From NCBI GenBank assembly GCA_008931825.1, contig QXVZ01023940.1, positions 1 to 29,004 of the forward strand: a DNA stretch of 29,004 nucleotides, read 5' to 3'. This document shows, piece after piece, positions 21,301 to 29,004 of this stretch; the stretch's first letter is position 1, and each line of letters starts with the position of its first letter. The position numbers and the translations under genes were made by a program. The notes beneath the pieces are model-generated. The model made no database searches. It saw nothing but the letters and a program-made list of their open reading frames with translations, and was not told the DNA's origin. The DNA comes from Phallusia fumigata (lineage: Eukaryota > Chordata > Ascidiacea > Phlebobranchia > Ascidiidae).

Positions 21301-24300
21301 AGCTCAGCGCCCCACCAAGTCTAAATCCGGTACTGTCTGCTGCTAACAAACTTTAAACACCAAGTATGTAACATCATAAGTCCATGTCGTTTTACGTCTA
21401 TTTATAATTGTGCCATTAAACTAGGGTCAAATTTATTTTCAACCAAGAGGGGATGCACTGCATTTTTTCTTTTACCCGTTATTAACATAAATTAAAGCTT
21501 GTCGGTTGCTGTCCAAAGCAACGTATCCGTATCGAAATGTGCGAACTACGTACCTCGTTACGGAGGGCGTACCGTACCTTAGAAGATTTTTGCTGCTTAC
21601 CCTATACTGTACCGTAATGCCATCTATTGTAACCGATAGGAAACGGTACGGTATATATTGTGATGACCATACCACCTACCTCGTTGCGAAGGAGGTACCT
21701 TACCAACCGTAACCGTACTGCCATCTTTGGTACGACGAAGGCTTCGCGATGTTTTGGTTCAACTATTGACCCCCCTCCCCAATATTATTTCCCCCTCCTA
21801 GGCATGTAGTCGGTTTAAACTTTATACACTTCAACGTCACAGACATACTTTTTACCAGGAAGCGCATTAGACGTTTTAAATTGACGTCGAAACTGTGTCC
21901 ATTTAGGGAAATTTACACTGAGACCTGACTGAACCCATGTTAAGTAAACCGCGTCACGTTTAGTGATGCAAGCAATTTGTCATCGGTGTGTTTACGTTCG
22001 ATAGTAACCTAAAGTTTCCCCCACACCGCTCTGTAGAACTTTTTTGGGGTNGTCATTTTACGCCTATTTATAATTGTCCCTTTGAAGTTTATAATTGTCC
22101 CTTTAAACTAGGGTCAAATTGGTGTCAACCAAGAGGGAATGCACTGCATGTTTTACCCATTATTAACATAATTCAAAGCTTGTCGGTTGCTGTCCAAAGC
22201 AAGGATGGCAATCCAGTGGAGGTAAGTTGTGCTTACTACGTACCTCGTTACGAAGGGCGTGCCGTACCTTAGAATATTTTTGCTGCGTATACTGTACCGT
22301 AATGCCATCTATTGTAACTGATAGGAAACGGTACGGTATGTATTGTGATGACCATACCACGTACCTCGTTGCGAAGGGCGTACCGTACCAAACGTAACGT
22401 GCCGCATTGCCATCTTTGGTACGACGAAGGCTTCGCAATGTTTTAGTTTAACTATTGACCCCCCTCCCCAATATTATTTCCCTCTCCTAGGCATGTAGTG
22501 GGTTTAAACTTTATACACTTCAACGTCACAGACATACTTTTTACCAGGAAGCGCATTAGACGTTTTAAATTGACGTCAAAACTGGGCCCATTTAGGGAAA
22601 TTTACACTGAGACCTGACTGAACCCATGTTAAGTAAACCGCGTCACGTTTATAGATGCAAGCAATTTGTCATCGGTGTGTTTACGTTCGATAGTAACCTA
22701 ATGTTTTCCCCACACCGCTCTGTAGAACTTTTTTGGGGTTGACGCGACATCCTGTTGCGCCCGCAAGACAGGATATGAGAAATACTGTGCTTGGCTGATT
22801 CTACACCACCATCTTAAGTATGACAAACGCCCGTGATGTTTTGTTAGACCACAAATGTCGTTTTTTTTACAAAATCTTAACCTTGTTGGTACTACAAACA
22901 TTTACGGGCTGTTAAGCGGCCTTAATAGGTACTGTTCAATACGATTTTAAAAGTTTACTTAAATTTATTCGGAGCAAAATATTCGTGGAGCATTTAGATA
23001 CACCTTTCGGTGCGCAATACAAAAGAAAAATGGGTTTATAACCTTTAATAACACACCACAACAACCATTGCCTAGTATTTATTGTCAGTGTTGTGTTTTC
23101 CCACCTGGTATCCGTATACGAACGCGGCGATTCCAACAGCGAGCTGGCCAATGAAAAGAAGAAGCAGACACACGAAATACTGCAAACAAGATGAAACAAA
23201 ATAAACCACTCATAAAAAATCTGTGTAAGAAAACTATATTAGGGCTGAAAAATTAAACTCTTGCGGGTTAGGTCGTTGGTTCAAATCCCGAATTCGGTTC
23301 GCCAAGCAAACTCATCCGGCCTGCCACAAATTGCCCCTTACATTAATGTTGTGCTGCTACCAATAAACGTATTTTGTGTTTTTGCTGTGAATGTTACTAC
23401 TTTTGTTGTGATTAATTTGTAGATAAATAAGAAGATACTCTAAATAAATACCTAAAATTCGCAAGTTATAACAACATTATAAATAGGGAAATATAACAAG
23501 GAAAGGAATTTTAAGTGGGAAATTTATGCGGCTCGCTGAGACCTTTTAATCTTGGTTTTGGCTCACTGCGTAGAAAAGGGTGCCGACCATTAGACTGAGT
23601 TGGGTAGGTTTAGACACATGTTGATCTAAATATTTCTCGATGATTTGATTTTGTTGCAACCTGCTTGAATCATCTGCATTGATATATCGAGGAAGTGAAA
23701 TCATGGCGTTAGACTCAACCGAAACTTCCGTATAACGCAACTTTCGAGAGGCTGCCTGCAAGTCGTCTGTGTGACGTTGCTTTCCGTTATTGCGCGGTGG
23801 AAAGTGAATAACCTTTTATCTACTAACTATTTCATTTCTGACAAACTAGTCACTCTAAGCAATTTATTGAACAACTTTGTTGTAACATACAGTCTTACAT
23901 TTACAAACAAGGGACATCGATAACCTTATTTGTTATGTTATGTTATTACGAACCCTATTTTGCATTTTGATGGGTTCAATGTAGGACATTCCTAAGAACG
24001 CTTTGTGCTTTAGGACTTTTATAACTGTAAGCATTCGTTGTTTATTAATGATTTTACACCAGTTGGCACCAATATCCGCTTTTGTGGTACAAAAGAGGAT
24101 CCAACACTAAGAGGTTCGAGCGTGTCAAATATCTATGAAATTTTAGGATTAACGTTTAAAGTCAATCAGTTGATTAATGGGACAACTTTTGCCAAATAAG
24201 TAAGTGGATCATGTTGATGAAAACTGTGTCTGTTACGTTCAGTTTCGGTACCTTTGTACATGTAGAGCGCACGTAGATCCACCAAACCCATTTGACCGTT

Positions 24301-25833
24301 TTGTTTTGGTTAAACCGCTTTAATATTTTATGAACTGTGATAAAATGGTAAAAACATCACAACAATTTGGTGTAGTTACGTGTTGTTTGTTTTGCTTATT
24401 TATGAATATTGGATGAGGCAATCGTTCACTGTGACGTCACATACTAACAGGGAAGCTGACGCGTTTCGAAAGACCGATTGAGGTTATTAAGCTTAATTTA
24501 CAATTATTACTCATTGCAAACAAAACGTCTGGGTAATGTGTGCTATAGATATAACAGTCAATGACAAATTAGATTAAATAAGTTCAACAAAAAAAGGAAA
24601 CAATGTTTGCGATGGCAATATAGGCTAGACGGATAGAGGGCTATCATCGGCGCTGCCTTATAGGGGCACAAGACCCCCCTGGGAATATTATAAGGGTTTT
24701 TTTTCGCCCCACTGAAAAAAAATTGCCGGAGCCCATGAGGGCTTTGTGTTGTTGCTGCGTGTTTAGAGCTTATTAGCTGAGATACACTTGTAAGAATATC
24801 CAATACCGAAATACTCAATATGGAAAAAATAAAATAGCCAATAAAAGTGCAACACTTGCTTACCACACCAAGAAGACCTCTACTTTCAGAAATAGCGCCA
24901 CAACAGCCGACGAGCGATATGAGAAGCACCAACGCTCCAAGGGCTATTAAACCCACTCCAATTCCTCCGATTTGTGTTGACGTAATCGAGTTGTTGATAG
25001 TTTTCAGTGTGTTTTGAACAACATCCATGAACTGAATCAACATTCCTCCGGCAAACATAGCCACGCCAGCCATCTAAGGGCACAACGAGTTACATTGTTT
25101 GTTTGTTTCATTTTTATCACCGTAAAGGCGGAACCCCATGAGTCCAAACAGTGAGGTTTTTTGGGTCCATAAGTTTGTATGTATGAGATGAAAGCAATAT
25201 AGCAAAATTAAAAAATCCGCAGTTATGGTCTAACTTGCAAAATACGACTAAGCGAGCGTAACTCTAGAAACCAGGTAAACGAGTATCGCAAGATCTGGGT
25301 CCCATAAATGAACATGTTTATAACTGGTGTGATTAAAGGGGCCCACAGCTTTCAGACAAATTGTCAAAATGGTCTAGGATGCTGAAAAGCACGGGAACCA
25401 CTGCGTTATGCTCGCAATGATTCCATCGTCGAGCTTCTACAGTGCATGGTCAATCGCTACATATTGTGTTGACTCCAGTCGGTTGCGCAATGCACCAATG
25501 GGCGTGAAAACATAAGGGCTTCGAATCGCTCGTATTTACTACGCTAAAAATGTTTCACGGGCTGCGATCTATTTAAAATATGCTTTTCTTTGCAGGCTGC
25601 GCTATATGTATTCAAAGGTCACAGGTTGCCGGTAAACAAAGAAAAAAAAGATAAGGTGCTAGTAAAACACAATGGGACGCAACACAGTGCAATATGATTT
25701 AAAGGGGTTAATAGCGACCCCTAAAACCGGAACGGCGGCACCAAAACCAAGGGAACTTCTATATTCCACTTATAAAACTTACCAGGCAAAGAACGTTGAA
25801 AGAGATGAACAGAACTTTTGTGCAACTTCCCAT
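18316..25833 (-). CDS. Tetraspanin with Thr/Ala/Pro-rich extracellular insert, 8 exons, 302 aa
   Basis: Minus-strand exons: 25833-25783, 25073-24864, 23179-23105, 20977-20879, 20514-20313, 20146-20007, 19585-19502 and 18363-18316 (909 nt, all phases join, TAA stop). Four membrane segments lie at about residues 8-30, 52-76, 88-112 and 270-295. The family GCCG motif follows TM2 (GCCGAISES, 73-81). The large extracellular loop has CCG (148-150), PVSCC (225-229), Cys242 and Cys261 (GC), a six-cysteine pattern, plus several N-glycosylation sequons. The short tail ends CYIRKSID. Tetraspanins organise plasma-membrane or vesicle microdomains with integrins and other partners; this member cannot be named. 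Residues 162-212 form a 51-residue Thr/Ala/Pro stretch with about 15 Thr, which is unusual for the loop. The start follows from the MGSCTKVLF N terminus and its strong GTAAGT donor. Introns hold repeats and two N-gap duplications. Confidence 0.93.
19007..19522 (-). repeat. ~250-bp duplication across the N at 19258 (two haplotypes)
   Basis: 19007-19257 and 19259-19522 are copies with several substitutions and an insertion in the right copy (ACTCCCCCTTTGC region). Both end in CTATACCAAG. The unit carries the 3' end of tetraspanin exon 7 and its donor, so 19237-19257 is a false partial exon. The indel and SNPs show allelic divergence, not an exact contig overlap. Confidence 0.8.
21386..22739. 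repeat. ~670-bp duplication across the N at 22051, with internal repeats (tetraspanin intron 3)
   Basis: 21386-22050 and 22052-22739 align along their whole length with many substitutions and small indels. Both copies end at the TTTTTTGGGGT motif, and the right copy continues into unique sequence. As at the other Ns, two diverged haplotypes joined end to end is the simplest reading. Inside each copy a ~130-bp motif occurs twice (starting near 21550 and 21677 in the left copy): ACCTCGTT then GCGAAGG or ACGGAGG, a run of GGTACGGT/ACCGTACC palindromic words, and GCCATCT. Two open stretches on the minus strand share the same repeated peptide and are explained by this repeat. Confidence 0.75.
23262..23304 (+). 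repeat. tRNA-derived SINE-like fragment
   Basis: GGTTCAAATCC at 23278-23288 is an exact match to the Pol III B-box consensus, preceded by GCGGGTTAGGTCGTT. The flanking bases do not form a good T stem or acceptor stem, so this is not a working tRNA. A tRNA-headed SINE remnant in tetraspanin intron 2 is a reasonable reading; its far end is not defined. Confidence 0.25.
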
Positions 25834-27352
25834 TTTATTGTCTTGTCGTCGTCACCAAAAAGTATAACGTATGTTGCTGAAGACCAATATGGCCACGGAA
25901 TGCAAAATAAAGCAGATTAGATAACCAAAATCTACACAACACGGAAACAAATGGCATTAGCAATTATCTAAAAATGCAAAGGCTATTCAGTATGTTTTTT
26001 TGCCTTATAAGTTACATTTGGCATCACATTGTTGTCAAATCCGTAGCATAGAAAATTATCTAACCAAGCAACTGTTCGCAGTAAGTTATTCACTAGTCAA
26101 CGGCAAACACCACCCTTTTAGAACTCCTGCCTTTCCGGTAGCAGTTATTCAAGGACGCCGTAAAGGTCATGATATTTAGAAACCAAAACAATGCTTTCCA
26201 ATGCAGGAAAGCCTAATAAATGTACAGGTTCTCCAAATAAACTGCTGCTGCATGACAATGTGCATGAGAAAAGATCTGTGTCGAACTTTTGTGTGCCCTT
26301 GTTTTAAAAGTAAAGTCGACAACAGGTGAAACTGTAGACCGTATGGGATAATATTTGCGTGATCAAAAACTCTTTTTGCTTTTGGATCGAAATGTCCACC
26401 TCATCAATAACTCGTGTTTAGTGCAACAACCATTGGTTCGTACTTCGCTTAATAAACCAACGATAAGAGATTAAGAGAAAATTATGAAATATTCTCCTGA
26501 AAATAAAGTCTCCTGAAAATACACACCTTGCTCTGAAACAAATCCCAACCGAAACGACATCGCTGCAGCCCGCTATGCCCAGCATTGAGCAATGGAACCG
26601 ATCACTTCTGCCTAAATTTCCTCCTATGATTCAAGCTTCCTTAACAAAACAAGGCTCTGCTCGGTAATTCCAAGCCGCTGTCTGTGAGTAACCGGTGTCT
26701 TTACTACAAGCTTAAACCTCCTCAGCCCACGTCATACAGGAGATCCTTCCGCCTTGCATAACACACCATTGTACTGACACATGTATACAGTGTAACGTCA
26801 CAGGAAAGCCTGTACCGCACGAACATTTGGGCCATTGAAATCACATGAACCCCAATCGAACTGTCTGATGAATCATTCCGAAAAACCAACGCCGAGTTCA
26901 GCACAGCAATAAGGGGTTTTACGAAATGGCACGGCAATATACGTTTCCTAGTATGCAAGTTATTAATATTTGAACATATTTGTGTATATATTGGTGTTTT
27001 GCACAGCAAGCCTATAGACTCGTTTGAACCATCCGGTTTGTTCATACACCCACGCGAAATGAGACTAATAAAAATTAACTTCAGTGACCTAAAGTGTTCT
27101 GAGGCAAAACCACCCACGATCCTAAGGACCAACACAAAACATTAGAACCAATAGCAGAAGACGTTGATTCACAACTGCTTTATTATATACATGGAACACA
27201 GATGCATGTAACAGTCTCTTTGGTTCACCATTATAACCACATTATATGCATTTAGCCGTCTCTTTGGGCAAACAAAACCGCATTAAGCTTTTCAGATTCC
27301 ATACTGTCGCTAATGTAACATATTTATAGTGCTGCTTTCGTTCAGTTGCTTG
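25834..27352. other. Upstream region of the tetraspanin gene, no gene seen
   Basis: About 1.5 kb between the tetraspanin start codon and the decayed coding sequence to the right. It should include the tetraspanin promoter and 5' UTR. A minus-strand AATAAA (27184-27179) could serve the sequence at 27353-28161. No convincing exon or RNA gene. Confidence 0.4.
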
Positions 27353-28161
27353 TTAGATTTCAAAGCCTGTTCTGTTTCTGCTTGTGCCCTGTGCGCCAAA
27401 TACAGTGTAAGGTAAAGTGATTTTACGTTCAATGAGTCGATGTTGAGTCATATCTGGATTCCGTTGTACTTTTTTGGGAACTAGGGGAATTTGCAAATTG
27501 GGTTAAGCGCAGCAGCTTCTACTTGCCTTTTTACTTGCACCAACATTATTTGAACTTCTTCTTTAGGTTTATGCTCATGTATAACTCCCACAAAAAGTTT
27601 TTGACCGAAAGAAATAGCCTATTCCAGCCTCAACATCTCCGCTATGCTGACGCCTAATTTGGTTTTTAAGATTTTCAGACAAAATTTGCAAACTACGTAA
27701 CTGTCGCCAAACATGATCCATGAGTGAATTCTTGTACTTGTCAGTGTCTTCACCTAAATGCGGCTTTAAAACGCGACTTGAAAATTTAACAGCATCAGCT
27801 ATAAATAAACAATTTCATGACGGCAGTCAAGTCAACGAATTACTTCTGTGCTCAACAGCATCAACTACCGGTTACAAATATTCGGTTTTAAAATTTCATG
27901 TTGTGTTTGGTTTGGATGTTTTATTTTTATGGATATTGATTTTGTCACATTGCTAGATAAAAGGGATCTGGAAGGGATGGAAAACCCGGTAAAAACCTGC
28001 TTCGCAGAAAACCACGTTTTAAACCATTTTAGCATATCGTGGCCATGTTTAGGTAAACATTGTAAAAACAACTTGAACTTTGGCTCGGAGTCAATCAAAA
28101 ACTGCTTAATCCGGCCGAGCGTTTGTCTTTGGTGTTCAATAGCAAACTGCGGTTCATGTAC
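27353..28161 (-). pseudogene. Probable decayed coding sequence, frames shifted, unidentified
   Basis: Minus-strand open segments follow one another in different frames. 28161-27865 contains LGRIKQFLIDSEPKFKLFLQ and then MLKWFKTWFSAKQ. About 27800-27575 contains RVLKPHLGEDTDKYKNSLMD and then HVWRQLRSLQILSENLKNQI. About 27606-27481 contains VIHEHKPKEEVQIMLVQVKR. 27490-27353 contains VPKKVQRNPDMTQHRLIERK and ends TAA. Composition is protein-like throughout, but no initiator Met fits the first segment and three frame changes are needed. A TATAAATA on the same strand lies at about 28246-28253, with an AATAAA at 27184. This could be a frameshifted pseudogene, a retrocopy, or a real gene with introns I could not resolve. 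I do not recognise the family. Confidence 0.4.
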
Positions 28162-28572
28162 TCAAACTTAAACTCAAAAACAACGAACACTCCTTTCTTG
28201 CAAATGGAAATCATTTGTTAGAAACGATTTCTATGGTTATGGGATCTATTTATACAAGCCCGAAACCGAAAACCAGCCGTTGTGTTGCATTTGAAACATT
28301 TTTCCTTAAATAACAGAGTTATTTATGCCCTAGGGATGGCACCAAATAAAATCTAATCCTGCCATCTCATTGCATTAGTTCTAAAATTCCCAATTTAATG
28401 TAACTGAACGTTCATAATTAAATCCGACGCACCGAAGTTTCGATAAGGAACTTAATTTTGGTTTGGTTTTAGCACGTTACTGTTTCACTGGTGTACTTTA
28501 AACTGATTTACTTTGAACATTGGATTTGGCAAATGAAAGGATTGTGTTGAGTCTGTGAGCTTAGCAACAGAA
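28162..28572. other. Intergenic region with a minus-strand TATA-like box
   Basis: Separates the decayed minus-strand sequence from a possible plus-strand first exon. TATAAATA on the minus strand at about 28246-28253 is the clearest core-promoter-like element in the window. Nothing else recognised. Confidence 0.35.
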
Positions 28573-28609
28573 ATGTCAGTTAAAAGTGACACAACGCCGT
28601 TCGGTGATG
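28573..28609 (+). CDS. Possible first coding exon of a gene leaving the window
   Basis: ATG at 28573 opens a short frame (MSVKSDTTPFGD) that runs into a strong donor, G|GTGAGTTT, at 28610. The last bases of the window contain an acceptor (TTTGTAG, AG at 28997-28998) followed by GCACAA, which would join in phase to give Gly-Thr. Only 12 codons support it, so this rests on the donor and phase match. The family cannot be told. An earlier acceptor at 28712-28713 leads to a stop after about 12 codons. Confidence 0.3.
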
Positions 28610-29004
28610 GTGAGTTTGACACAAATACACACATTTTGTGTATGTAATCGTGCATCATATCCCAGCGAATTTGCAATCACTAAAGTTTAACAGTTACATT
28701 TTTCATTTTCAAGGTATTTTAAAGATTACATTGCAACTAGAACCTGTTTAACGCTTTTTTGAAAATGACTATTGTTCCTGTAACATTGCAAAAAATATGC
28801 TTCTTAAAATTGTTCTAAATCAGTTGCTTGTAGCTGAAATAATTTTAGTCACCATGATCACATAGTTAACTAGTAAAAAGATTTGTCAGATCCTGAGAAA
28901 CCCAGCAAAATAGTTTTTTCAAATTCCTGAAAATAGGGACTCTTGGTTAAACACATTCAATCAAAAGCCATCTTTTGTCACATAAACCTTATTTGTAGGC
29001 ACAA
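28610..29004. other. Possible first intron, no other feature
   Basis: AT-rich sequence between the putative donor at 28610 and the acceptor at 28997-28998. I see no RNA gene, repeat or other exon. Confidence 0.3.

Noticed and set aside
21472-22438. Two related minus-strand open frames sharing a peptide
   Set aside because: They are explained by the duplicated palindrome-rich repeat and its haplotype copy; no start or splice context.
24430-24440. TGACGTCA CRE-type palindrome
   Set aside because: It lies inside tetraspanin intron 2, away from any recognised promoter, and an 8-bp motif can occur by chance.
25672-25920. 82-codon plus-strand open frame
   Set aside because: It lies antisense to tetraspanin exon 1 (25833-25783) and has no recognisable domain or splice context.
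26861-26900. Second hammerhead-like core (CTGATGA ... GAAA)
   Set aside because: CTGATGA and GAAA are spaced about right, but the intervening bases do not form stem II and there is no paired stem III with a TC cleavage site. It appears to be chance.

Overview
The window is animal nuclear DNA. Its genes are split by short introns with ordinary GT-AG junctions, and their products match metazoan families: OSGEP/Kae1, GLOD4, TMED2 (p24 beta), trichoplein and a tetraspanin. Gene density is high, spacing is short and non-coding DNA is AT-rich. This fits a compact invertebrate chordate genome, most likely an ascidian (Ciona-like); that assignment is inference. Exon borders were worked out by hand from splice signals, reading-frame continuity and family knowledge.

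Layout, left to right. (1) 543-2705 (+): an unidentified coiled-coil protein in 8 exons, about 312 aa, with a possible alternative last exon at 2823-2882. (2) 4507-5529 (+): an intronless OSGEP/Kae1 tRNA t6A gene. Its first 178 coding bases and its upstream region are repeated at 3508-4093, ahead of a single N. (3) 5745-8058 (+): GLOD4 in 8 exons, 296 aa, starting 215 bp after OSGEP, with a poly(A) signal and a splice acceptor in the gap. (4) 9475-10736 (-): TMED2 in 4 exons, 201 aa. (5) 11564-16555 (+): trichoplein (TCHP) in 11 exons, 500 aa, divergent from TMED2. (6) 18316-25833 (-): a four-pass tetraspanin in 8 exons, 302 aa, with an unusual Thr/Ala/Pro-rich insert in its large extracellular loop. 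(7) 27353-28161 (-): open segments in shifting frames that look like decayed coding sequence. (8) 28573-28609 (+): a possible first exon of a gene that leaves the window.

The main discovery is in TCHP intron 9. Bases 16013-16064 contain every conserved element of a type I hammerhead self-cleaving ribozyme on the sense strand: a perfect 7-bp stem I, CTGATGA, stem II, GAAA, stem III and the GTC cleavage site. Cleavage would fall 94 nt upstream of exon 10.

Four single-N positions (4094, 14231, 19258, 22051) each separate two near-identical stretches, some with SNPs or indels. These are best read as unmerged contig ends or haplotypes, not biological tandem duplications, and they create false partial exons of OSGEP, TCHP and the tetraspanin. 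The genes do not form one pathway: t6A tRNA modification, a glyoxalase-fold protein, ER-Golgi cargo transport, centriole/cilium scaffolding and a membrane organiser sit side by side.
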